Shown here: positions 12,823-22,699 of the stretch, in pieces
How the letters are laid out: each line of letters opens with the position of its first letter
How positions within the stretch are numbered: position 1 is the stretch's first letter
Origin: Fonsecaea monophora
Taxonomy: Eukaryota; Ascomycota; Eurotiomycetes; Chaetothyriales; Herpotrichiellaceae
Reading direction: 5' to 3'
NCBI RefSeq assembly: GCF_001642475.1
Contig: NW_019173999.1
Location: 117,765 to 181,764 of the forward strand
DNA: 64,000 nucleotides
Position numbers and translations under genes: made by a program
The notes under the pieces: generated by a model
Database searches by the model: none
Told to the model about the DNA's origin: nothing
Seen by the model: only the letters and a program-made list of their open reading frames with translations

Positions 12823-14010
12823 ACCGACCTTTATTGGCACAGGGCGGGATCTATAGCCAAGTGTATCTATATTGACCACACAGGCACACAGGCCTGGTAT
12901 TTGTTAAGAAGTAACAACGATGCAATATGACGCCACTGATTCCGAAAGGATAAATTACTACGGAAAGGGCCGGAAAGGGATGGAAACGACTTGGAAGGAC
13001 CAAAAAAAGGGATATTCGAATGAACCACGGGATGGTTGGGGACCTGGAAAAAAGCCTTTGGGTGAGTAGGTCGGAGGTATTTGTCATGTAACATTACGTC
13101 TATCGAGGCACTCCCTCGCATGTATAGAGTGTGTAGATGATCTGACCGGGTCGGGAACCTTGGAATGAATGTGAAGGAACAAAAAGACTCTATCAGAACT
13201 ATTTGGGATAAAATGGAAGAAATTGATTTCCTGTACCTAGGTACCTAGGTATCAACGACCAACGGAAAGAAACGTGAAAGTGACCTTGACACGGACGAGA
13301 AAACCACAAAGTTCCCACAGTCCCGAACAAGCGAGATCGGAGTTGATATTGAACACACGAGGCTCCTGGAGATATATCGTGATTGGTCAGCCTCCCCTCA
13401 CCTAAATTTGGTTCCCCCATTATGGACCTTCATAGCAATATTATGTAAATGGTAAATGGGTTTTCGTCTACCAAGGATGTTTACTGGAACTGCAAGGCTT
13501 CGGATAAGGGGTTTCTATCTGTCTGTCTGTCTATCCGAGTGTATATCGTACCTACTGTATATGTATGTGTATGTGCCTAGATAGATCTCGGGTCCTGCAG
13601 GAAGGGAACGGTCCGTCTGTTCCCCAGAACTTGGCAACTGCTTCTTCTTCCAGCGCGAGTTCGCAAAGTGAAACCCATCCTCATCATGTCCCGTTACTTG
13701 TTTAACAGTGAGTGTCTTAGTTACTATGTGTAGGTCGTCAAAAAGTAAGCCAGACAAGCCATCCAGCCCGCCAAAAAAAAAAGTCATTTATTCTGTACGT
13801 GAAAAAACCGTGTATTTGCGCCTCATTTCTTGGTCCAGCGATCGTGCTCGATTCATACGCATTCATTCACAAGACACCTTCAGATGGAGAAAGCACTCTC
13901 GCACTCCGAGTGCGTTGCCAAAATCTGATACAAATCACATCATTTGCCACCCAGGCAATCCTAAAGCCTTGAATCCCCCCTGGCACATGGCTGTCAAGCC
14001 CGCACTCGGA
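12823..14010. other. Intergenic, convergent 3' regions
   Basis: No gene is supported. It holds two overlapping TACCTAGGTA palindromes at 13234-13251, a short CTGT run near 13518-13532 and an A10 run near 13773. The open frame at 13708-14163 is mostly trailer and antisense to the kinase gene. Confidence 0.6.
13234..13251. repeat. Overlapping TACCTAGGTA palindromes
   Basis: Two copies of the 10-bp palindrome overlap by two bases. Related words occur in other gene-free stretches of the window. Confidence 0.6.
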
Positions 14011-16071
14011 TCACCGCTTTTTAACCTCACACGCCCATCCTTCGATTCCTTCGCCTTTCGACCCAACAGGCACATCGACATTGATGTTTTCCATGCCCTT
14101 GACACCTTTCAAGAATTCCGAATTGGACATTCCACCCGCGTTCGCACGGGCTTCGGGGGGTAATTCGAGCATGGGTGTCAAAAAATCGCTGATCCGCTTG
14201 GCCTCCTCAACAGAGAAATGATATTTCTCCCGGAGCACATCGGGTAGGGCCCAATGCCGTAGTCGATGGATGTTGCGCAGCTCGCCTTTACGGTTGAAGA
14301 TCTCTTGTGACCATTTACCCGACAGGCACAACGATTTCGGAAATGGGCCGAGCAGTTCGATAATCTGCGCAATGTGATCGTCGTCTTTGCCATATTTCGT
14401 GCCAGATTGCGGGTCGAAGAGGTAATCGCCTGTGATGAGTTCAAACACCTGGACATTGTTAGTGTGCAAAATGGAAACGACACTGATTGTAGCGTACCAT
14501 GCATGCCATGCTCCACACATCGGTGCTGGCGCCCCATTTGGCACCTAGGATCACCTCCGGCGACCGATATTGGCGAGTCTGAATGTCGTTTGTGAAATGG
14601 TGACCGACCCAGCAGGCATTTCCCAGATCTGCAATCTTGACCGAGATAATCTCGCCCAGAGGCTCATTCTCGTTCTTAGCCGCCTTCAAGACCTTGTCGA
14701 CATCTGATGACTTCTTGTTGTCGAGAGACACTCCCGCCAGATCCTTTTCTAGTGGGTCCGTCGTCCCTTCTCTCCCCTTGTCACCAATAGACTGCTCCTC
14801 GCTTGTCTTATTCTCCTTCTCCTTCGCCTTCAGCTTCAGTTGTTCTATCATGGAGAGGCCATCCGTCGATTTGTTTGAGACCGAATCATTAATCACTTGG
14901 TTCAGACTACTCGGTGGGTGGGGGTGGTGGCTCCCAAGTTTATCCAGATTCGTGAAACTGGCGTTCAGTGGACTGGGGAGAGGCTGGCTTCCAGTGATAA
15001 GCGTTCGTCTTCGTCTCCGTCCATTTCTGTTGTCGTCTTTTGTCGATTCTTTCTCGTCTTTGACAAAGGCCTTGACAATTTGTTCCACGTCGCCAATCTC
15101 AATCAAGACATTTTCCGGCTTCAAATCGGTGTGAATGATGCCGCACTCGCGATGTAGGTAGTCCAGCCCCAAGAGGACTTGTTTGGTGATCTGTTTGACC
15201 AACGGCATCGGAATACCTCGATGGTTCCATCTCTTGATCAGGCCCAGCAGATTTTCTCCCAATACCTCAAAGACCATACAAACGTGAACGCCGTTGGGTC
15301 CTTTGTGTTCGAAAGAATCGAGAAGGCTGACAACATATTTTCGACCAGGATGGTTGGGGTTCGCTTGGACGACCTTGTTTAATAGTTTTATTTCGTCGAT
15401 GGCAGTTTCTGTGTAGTGCGCGGCCGACCGAACTACCTTGAGTGCGACGTGTTTGCCCGTGGTTGTGTCTCTTGACAGCCAGACAGTGGAGAAGTGACCC
15501 CATCCCAACTTCCGCACTACCACATATTTGCCATTATTGTATGTTTCGCCAACGTGGACGGGATGGTATCCGCCCTTGCAATAATCCTCCGAGTCTTCCT
15601 CGTCCGCAGTGGTCTCGGCGGGGTCGTCTTCGGAGGTGGAAGAGGACGGGGATCTGTCAATATGTGAGTTATTTACAGGGACCTTCGCGTGAGGCAGAGG
15701 CGAATCCATGGCGCTGAGGAAGGACGGATCAGTTTGAGGGCAGATTTAGTCGAAACAAGGACGAGACATTGCATCTGCGATCAATCACGATATCATGTGC
15801 AAAGAAATGACAAAAGCGCGCGTGTGTGGACGAGGAATTGCAGGTGACATGATGAGGAGTGACTGGACCAAGTGACTTACTCTGGGTCTCCCGGAGTGGG
15901 GCTATCGTGAAGACTGGACGCATTCGCGTTCTCGCTTGTGATGATGGGCTTCAGATTGTCGCCTTTCCGTCGTTTCTTCTGCCCATTTCCGTTTGCTGCC
16001 AGGGCGGCGGTTGTCGCGACTTTCTTAGCCTGGCTGATGGCGGCTTTCTTGAGGTCGGTGCCATTCATCAT
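14011..16071 (-). CDS. sky1: SR-protein-specific kinase (SRPK/Dsk1/Sky1 family)
   Basis: Minus-strand exons 16071-15881, 15713-14498 and 14448-14011 (introns of 167 and 49 nt) give 614 residues from the first ATG. The kinase domain is split as in all SRPKs: first half with GWGHFSTVWL, VALKVVRSA and HTDLKPENVL; then a spacer of about 170 residues rich in Ser, Lys and Glu; then VKIADLGNACW, the SRPK-specific activation segment ending TRQYRSPEVILG, and WSMACMVFELITGDYLFDP formed by the last splice. The family phosphorylates RS-domain splicing and mRNA-export factors, moving between cytoplasm and nucleus. The true start is uncertain: the frame stays open upstream of 16071 with protein-like sequence (PPLSEAGPAKGPGS), so an additional 5' exon is likely. 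Confidence 0.88.
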
Positions 16072-17599
16072 GGCAAAGACGGCAGCGTTTGCGGCCAACA
16101 GGTTATTGGAATATTGAGAGCCTGGTCCCTTTGCAGGGCCAGCTTCCGATAATGGAGGAATTGTGGAAGATATTTCGAGGTTGCAGTCGAGATTAGAAGG
16201 GGATGGGCTTCTTTGGGGCGCAGTTGGGCCACAAGGGTTAAGCCCGAGCCGGCCTGGTGTGTGATCGTGACAGGATCTGCGAGCGTCCGCGGATTGACGC
16301 TGCGGCAGAGGCAGATGTTACGGCGGCGTGCAGTGACCGGACGTTTGTTCCCAGATGGCGGTGGATCTCAGGCTATTCAGTGCCCGGGGTCGAGTGTTCG
16401 CTTCGGGGGGTCGGACCACGCCCTGTCATGTAAGAAGAGAGTGCTGACGGCGCTGGCGCAATGATGTTATGTCTAAATCTGCGTGTGTGTTTTGTCTTCC
16501 CTTAGACTTGTCACGTTTTCCTGCAGACTCAAAAGTGCGCGGCTGCGGCTGCGGCGGTCTCACTCTTGGGATCGAGTCGAGCAGAGGCACCGATGAGACG
16601 AAATGTGCGCTGGGAACTGCGTGCTGCGGGTTGGCGGATTTGATTCGCGGATTCGACAACAGGGCACCCAACCACGCGCTGGGCGGCTATTCGATAAAGG
16701 ACATTGAAAACGAAGACGGGGGCGACAATTTAGGGTCGAGGAACATGGATGGGCGACTGATTGCTGCCCACCTTTCAAAGGTTGTCGAAACTTTGAGGCG
16801 GGAGTCGAAGGAAATTCAGGAATGACTGTATTTTGGAGGACAAGAACCGTTGGATTTTGATCGAATTGAGTCGGAGGGCAAGGGACAGACTAAGAGCTGG
16901 GCAGATACTGCTGTATGATCCGGAGACGGCGGCGATGGTGATATCGATTCGAGCTTTCGTGGGACCTGCCAATGACGATTGATCCCGTCACTTGTAGAGC
17001 AGGAGACTTGTGTGATAATCACTGGTGAGCAACAGCAATGGTGGGGTCTCTTCGGGAGGTTTGTTTTGGGTGGGTTTGTTGCGTTTGATATCGATCGAGG
17101 GCGATGGAGGAGGAAACAATAGAGGCTCAAGGTGAGTACAGTGCTGTATTGCTCAAACGAAGCTTTTGTAGAATTCAATGCGATTCATGCCATGACTAAG
17201 TAGCAGGATTCGAGTGGATGTTCCCCTTCCAGTCTTTCCGAGCTCAGACATGATTAATGTACTGGCTATTTGTTTTCAATCATTGAGCTGCGTTCACTGG
17301 GCAAGCCACCTGCGCCATATTGGGAAAATTCAACACCTACACTCTCTCCGAATTTCCACAACTCTGCCGCTGGGTCACGACAACACTAAGAGATGCGGTG
17401 AAGGGAGCCTCCAGGTCCTCACTTGATGTCCTTCAAACTAGGCTTGAGGAGGTTATGAAATCTGAAAACGCACAACATGGACGCAAGAGTTACCGCGCGA
17501 GATCACAACCTCTCTCAATGAGACTACCCTAGTCAAACAAGACCCAGCTCGTGCACTTCTTCTTTCAAGAGCTTCCCGCCTTGCAGGGCAGCTATTTAC
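16072..17599. other. Divergent intergenic region, SR kinase / phosphoesterase
   Basis: This is the shared upstream region. The part from 16072 to about 16305 is open in the kinase frame and probably coding for its N-terminus. The rest shows no gene I can support. Confidence 0.55.
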
Positions 17600-18637
17600 A
17601 TGATGAACCTCTTCTCGCCGCCAGAATCTCCCTACGCACCTCCCTCTCTGCTCTACCAGCTCATATACCACCCTCTGACCACCTGCTTTACCTTCTTCCA
17701 CCACATCTTTCTCTACCTTCGCGGTCCCCCGTACATCACGCCAAAGAACAAAATCCCCATCCGCGTCGTTTGCCTCTCCGACACCCACAGCCAAATCCCT
17801 CGCACAGCCATCCCCAAGGGCGACCTCCTAATCCACTCCGGTGACCTTACAAATAACGGCTCGCTCTCCTCCATCCAGCAAACTATAGACTGGTTAAAAA
17901 CACTGCAAAAACCCTGGCACGGCTCCTCTGATGGATTTCGTCACATCGTAGTGGTGGCGGGAAACCACGATAGCTATTTTGACGAGCGCAGCCGTGGTAT
18001 ACAAGACAAGAGCCGTTCCTACCGGCAACTAGACTGGGGTAAGATTCACTACCTGCAGCACTCATCGGTCACATTACGTTTTCCTGGTGCTCGCTCATTG
18101 AACGTCTACGGCGCTCCGCAGATACCTCAATGTGGAGGTAAGGAATTTGCATTTCAATACAGCAGAGGTCAAGATGCTTGGAGCGGCACCATCCCCGAAG
18201 ATGTGGATGTCCTGGTCACGCATAACCCGCCCAAATGGCACCTTGATTTACCAACCAGTGGAGGCTTGGGTGACGAGTTCGAGTTGAAGGAAGTCTGGCG
18301 CGTCAAACCAACGCTACATGCATTTGGACATATCCATTCTGGTCACGGCGTTGATCCCGTCTGGTGGGACGAAAGCCAGCGGGCATTTGAAGAGTTTCTG
18401 GCCGCAGCATATAACAAGCCTGCAGACACACCTGCGAGTCACCGCATGCCCTTTGCCGAGCTGCTGGATTTACCGTTATGGGTAAAAGGTTTCAAATGCA
18501 CTGCTGCAGATGTGAGAGGACTCCTGTGGACAAGGCTGTGGGGCGGCGCCCGCCAGGGAGGATATATGGTCAACGGAGCCCTGGCATATCAGACGAGTAC
18601 CCGACTATTGAATAAACCCAGAGTTGTAGATCTATAG
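17600..18637 (+). CDS. Calcineurin-like metallophosphoesterase (MPPED-type)
   Basis: Single exon of 345 residues. All metal-binding blocks of class III metallophosphoesterases are present in order: CLSDTHSQ near residue 57, GDLLIHSGDLTNNG near 74-87, VVAGNHDSYF near 121, VTHNPP near 206 and GHIHSGHG near 243. Size and motif spacing match fungal relatives of the MPPED1/MPPED2 and 239FB proteins, which hydrolyse phosphodiesters such as cyclic nucleotides weakly in vitro; the natural substrate here is unknown. The N-terminus has a hydrophobic/aromatic stretch (about residues 15-43), but I see no clear signal peptide. The two adjacent ATGs at 17600 and 17603 are both possible starts. Confidence 0.85.
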   Translation: MMNLFSPPESPYAPPSLLYQLIYHPLTTCFTFFHHIFLYLRGPPYITPKNKIPIRVVCLSDTHSQIPRTAIPKGDLLIHSGDLTNNGSLSSIQQTIDWLKTLQKPWHGSSDGFRHIVVVAGNHDSYFDERSRGIQDKSRSYRQLDWGKIHYLQHSSVTLRFPGARSLNVYGAPQIPQCGGKEFAFQYSRGQDAWSGTIPEDVDVLVTHNPPKWHLDLPTSGGLGDEFELKEVWRVKPTLHAFGHIHSGHGVDPVWWDESQRAFEEFLAAAYNKPADTPASHRMPFAELLDLPLWVKGFKCTAADVRGLLWTRLWGGARQGGYMVNGALAYQTSTRLLNKPRVVDL

Positions 18638-19319
18638 ATTCACAGTGCGAAGAGCCTTGCCTTGGATGTTATGCACAAGCTGAACGAAGAAACGGTCGAT
18701 GATATTACGATTCCCACGCCCGTCTCAATCCATGGGCACCGAACCAGAGGAACCAAAAGAATCCATACACCAGATTCATGTTCAGGCACAGCTTCATGGC
18801 GTCCCAGAGTTTTGCTAGACACAGAACAGCGAAAAGCACAAAGCATAAAGCGAGGTACATGTGCGGATACAGGACCCGTGTTTAATCATTAATCGTATAT
18901 TTTCCCCTTCTCTGTGGCTTTATGAAAACAAGTTTCCAAGGAATTTCACTCTCCCAAGTAAGTACTAGTTAATATCCAGCTCCCGAGAAATTTTTTGAGC
19001 CATCTTGTCATTGACACTTTGTCCGCATTTCCCATTCCCATTTCCAACATCCCGAGGTGATAGTGTAGGAAAAGAAGAAGTAAGGGCATATCCAAATTAC
19101 ACAGTCCAACCCCCTTTTCCACACTCTCACTCTCGCATAAAAGTAGCAAAGGGATGCCTTGACCATGTTCGTGTTGTTCCAACACCATACAGTTCGCAAG
19201 CTCTGCCTCAGATGAGTTGGCATGGTCTAGCCTTGGTGGAGTTCTTTTCGTTACAAGCCCCGTCCGTGCGTCGTGAGACTCTGTGGTCTCTTGTTACGTT
19301 TCAATCTTCGTCGCCGTCT
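18638..19319. other. Intergenic, convergent 3' regions
   Basis: Nothing recognisable apart from presumed trailers of the two convergent genes. Confidence 0.6.
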
Positions 19320-20140
19320 TTATATCCCCTCCCGGAAGGCGCTTTTTCTCGTGCTGATCGGACTCGAGTTTCCGTCTCCGCTGCCTTGAGAGTCCAAGCT
19401 TTGGTTCCCCTTCGTATGTCCCTTTGCGGCTGCTGCATCCGATTCCGGCCTGGGGCTCACGCTCCTCAGCCGCGGCGTCGCTTCGTGTTGATCGCCAAAG
19501 GGGTTGTCTCTGGAAGAACTGCCTGGGCGACCTCGTCCACTCACATCAAGGTCGGAATACCCTGCGCTTCCTCTGGCGCCCAAGTAGTCTCCGCCCGAAC
19601 CTCCGCGGGAGCCGCTGCCATAGGGTTCATTCTGCAGTCCCGGGGTTGGGGCCAAACCCAGTTCCTGTTCTTCATATCCAGAATAACCAACTCCGGGTCC
19701 GTAGGGCTCTTCGTTTCCTACTCTGGTGTCCCATGCATCATCTTCCATCCCTCTGCCTCCCCTACCTCTGGGCCCTCCAGACACCAGTCCATCGGCGCCA
19801 CTTCCGGCTTCTTCATAGGCCCCTCTGGCCGTGCGTCTTCTGGTCAACTTGGAAAATTGGTCCCTGGCCCATTCCAGCGGTCCCGCGTGCCGAGGGGCAG
19901 GGTAGTTTGATGAGGCCTGAGGCTTGAGGAACGGGATGTAAGTTTTCCATGATTTGAGGGAGGGGGCGGGGAGCCCTTGTTTGCGGGCGCTGTATTGTGT
20001 GTAGGCCACCCATCCGACGACCGCGAAGATGAGAAGGAGGAAGAGGAGGAAGAAGAAGAGGCCTAGAAAGAGAAGAGTTTCGGTTAGTGCGGATTCCGGC
20101 GCGACACCTGAAGAAGACCTGACATACCCCAACCACGCAT
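19320..20140 (-). CDS. Small single-pass membrane protein of unknown function
   Basis: The start was found by splicing. A 13-nt first exon (20140-20128, coding MRGW plus one base) joins exon 20062-19320 across a 65-nt intron with GTATGT, an ACTAAC branch point and a TTCTAG acceptor. The product has 251 residues. Residues 5-25 are a very hydrophobic helix (LFFFLLFLLLIFAVVGWV), then GLPAPSLKSW, YIPFLKP, and a Gly/Pro/Asp-rich tail with DDAWDTRVGNEEPYG, YEEQELGL and NPFGDQHE. This pattern (N-terminal anchor, LGLPxPSLKSY-like segment, WDxRVG box, EEQELG box) is shared by a widespread filamentous-ascomycete family often labelled 'acid phosphatase-like', although no phosphatase motif is visible. 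I would not assign an activity. Confidence 0.8.
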
Positions 20141-20721
20141 GTTTGCGACAGCAGAGGGCTATTGTTCCAACTTCTGGGATCCTTCCGTTGTTCGAGAGCA
20201 AGGGTCACACTCGCAGACACCCAGATTGTGCCTCTGTTCGATACAAGAAACCGATTTCACCGGCGTTTGATGAAGGCGCTGACTTGTCGTCTCACTCACA
20301 GGTTCAGCTGAAGTGGTTAGGCGGGCATTGCTGCTGTTTGCTCCAGCCACCGTATTCCGACTGGACAGTTGAGAGGATGGATTGCAAGGAGGAAGATATT
20401 TGTTCTTCGGAGCAGTGCAATTGATGACTGACTGTGGCCTGGTTGGTTATTTGAGCTTCGGCTGACGAGGGAAACCTGCTTGACTGCTGGCTGCCGATGC
20501 GAGGCACAGCCCAACGTCAATTAGAACCTCAGCAGGCGGATACTCGGCTTGCGGGAGCCCAAATAGGTAAAGCGCATAGTGAGCATATCTTCACATGGCA
20601 CTCACGTGTCATCCGAACTCCGTTTCTCAAAAGGCTATCGCAATGTTACCAACACACTCTATTGCTCCGAACTCTAGGAAGATATTATGTTTCATTCAAT
20701 CTCGAAGTCGCTTCGAATTCT
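20141..20721. other. Intergenic
   Basis: The upstream region of the small membrane protein and the trailer of the kinase-like gene. Nothing recognisable. Confidence 0.6.
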
Positions 20722-21834
20722 CTAGCACACGAGTTCTACAACCCTCCTTGCATCCATGCCTGTAGCGGGGATCTTTGTGACTTCGACCCAACCGCCTTTG
20801 GTGACTGCGACAATCTTCCCGTCGATACAAATCATCCTCCACTGTTCGTCTTCTTCATCAAATTCTATCCTTAATCCTTCGATATCTTCATACGTAGCCT
20901 TTGAATCCGTGACGTGTTGCCCGGATTGGTACGCTAGATGCATTATGCGCATGATCTCCGACGCTGGCTCAGCACCGATAGCGAGCAGCCGAAGACTCCC
21001 GTCAAGAGGTTTCGTGGCGGGCGAGATTCGAAAATGCTCCTCCAGGTTGGAGACCATCGTAGCCAGGATGTAGGAGTGCTGCAGTCCAGGCAGGTCTCTC
21101 CACTCGCCGTCTGCTTTCCGCCATTTGACCTTACCTCTGTACAGGTGAGCTTCTTTCAGTAGCTGTTCTGCTGCCATTCCGAATCTTGCTAGACCGTGCT
21201 TGCGATACTCCGTCGTATCGCTCATTGCCACAAGACTGGCATGTAGCCCCCAACTACAGACCACAGCGCCATACATGATCGGCCCATCCTCGCCACCAAG
21301 ACCCAAATCTTCCCGATCCTGGCCTTCATTGGTGACCAGCTGTGAGCCGGGACTGAAGCACACCTGAAAAGACGGGAGAGATTTTGGTCTTCCTTCCATC
21401 ATAGTCTTGATAGGGTCTTGAGCAACACCAGAACTCCACGCCAAGGCATTTGCAGTGCCCATGGGTATCAGGACAATGACAGGCTTGAGGAATATTGAAG
21501 GGGCTCTAATGTCGTCATTGCGCCGGTTTAGAAGACTTGTAAAAGTGTTGACAATATCAACAATGCCGCCATCTCCTGACAGCAAGATGATGGTTTGCTT
21601 GACACCTTGTCGCGCATTCGCGATGAAAAGTTTCTCGGTCAATTCGATGATAGTCCTGGTTGACTTAGTTTCATGCGTAAAGTAAACAGCACCGAAGCTG
21701 TCGAGTAACGGCTTGATGGATTCTTCATAGTATTCTTTTGCTTTGTGACGACCTGACAGAATGGAGATGACCACATGAATTTCACGATCGGAGAGCAGAT
21801 GCGCCGGTAGGGCTTGTTGCGACGGCAAAGACAT
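20722..21834 (-). CDS. Diacylglycerol/sphingosine-kinase-like (DAGK_cat) protein
   Basis: Single exon of 370 residues. The catalytic-domain signature appears as IILLSGDGGIVDIVN near residue 80-94 (family consensus GGDGTxxEV) and IPMGTANALAW near 122-132 (consensus PxGTxNxxA). Later GPIMYGAVVCSWGLHASLV, GLARFGMAAEQLL, and a C-terminal beta-rich part with WRMICIDGKIV match the second domain of lipid kinases such as LCB4/sphingosine kinase. The usual N-terminal NPxSG motif reads ILSGR. The first Gly of GGDG is Ser, a mild deviation. Relatives phosphorylate sphingoid bases, diacylglycerol or ceramide at membranes; the exact lipid is not predictable. It is shorter than classical LCB4, so a divergent paralogue is likely. 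Confidence 0.8.
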   Translation of the reverse strand: MSLPSQQALPAHLLSDREIHVVISILSGRHKAKEYYEESIKPLLDSFGAVYFTHETKSTRTIIELTEKLFIANARQGVKQTIILLSGDGGIVDIVNTFTSLLNRRNDDIRAPSIFLKPVIVLIPMGTANALAWSSGVAQDPIKTMMEGRPKSLPSFQVCFSPGSQLVTNEGQDREDLGLGGEDGPIMYGAVVCSWGLHASLVAMSDTTEYRKHGLARFGMAAEQLLKEAHLYRGKVKWRKADGEWRDLPGLQHSYILATMVSNLEEHFRISPATKPLDGSLRLLAIGAEPASEIMRIMHLAYQSGQHVTDSKATYEDIEGLRIEFDEEDEQWRMICIDGKIVAVTKGGWVEVTKIPATGMDARRVVELVC

Positions 21835-22699
21835 CTTGTGCAGCCTCGGACTCTATCATGAAGCTAATCGGATCGACGATGCCAGGTTTCTCTGCCAACC
21901 TCTGGTGATCAGTACATTCTTCCCGAGGCTGTTGGCCAATCGACGACTGATGGAGTAACACAGATTAGTGGCGTCGGGATGACTGTTCAGATGCAGGCTC
22001 ACAGAGATAGATCCCTAGAAGCCGCCACGTTCGAAGAGCCGGGACTCAGCAGATGACTCGACACAGGAGCATACGAGTAAGAGGATGCTATGGGTAGGTA
22101 AGCGGCATAACAATGTTTGGGGTCCAGGCACATACGAAGTGGTTGAGCTAGGGAGAAACCCGAAGGATTGACCCTCGGAAGCAGGGGTTGATGGACAGGG
22201 AAACCCCAGCACTTCAGATCAGATCAGCGCCGTAATTTGGAATATGGTAGACACCTGACTGAATTGAGTCCTGCTGGTCTTTGAGAAGAGGTTGGAATAG
22301 CATGTTAGCCCAAGAAGAGAACATGTACCAAGGTACCTCGATACATTGTTCTCGTACGAAAAACTCTCGGCCCACCTGCTGTTTCCTGAACGATTCAGTC
22401 GCTAGAGCGCCCAAGCGAGGAAAGATACCTAATCTTCTAACATGGCGCCATTAATCAAGGCCATTGCTCAATCCAAGATAACATGACCTCAATCTTCAAC
22501 ATTGTAGGTTGCTACTCAGCTACGAGGCATACCCCCTCGGTGCCTACGGCGGCTCCCCTGGGTGATATGCTAAGATTTGCTGGCACCTATTGCGCCAGTT
22601 AAGCTGAGCTGGTGGAGGGGGAAGAAGTGTCCATTACACTTTTCTAGATTTGTTGCTGTTCTTGATAGGCGTGAATTCAAGCAGATCAAATGCTGGACT
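21835..22699. other. Divergent intergenic region
   Basis: The promoter region for the lipid-kinase-like gene (minus) and the HET gene (plus). The HET frame is open upstream to 22577 but lacks an ATG there. No other gene is seen. Confidence 0.6.

Noticed and set aside
13708..14163. 151-codon frame at the 3' end of the SR kinase
   Set aside because: It overlaps the kinase's last exon on the opposite strand and its trailer, with no domain.
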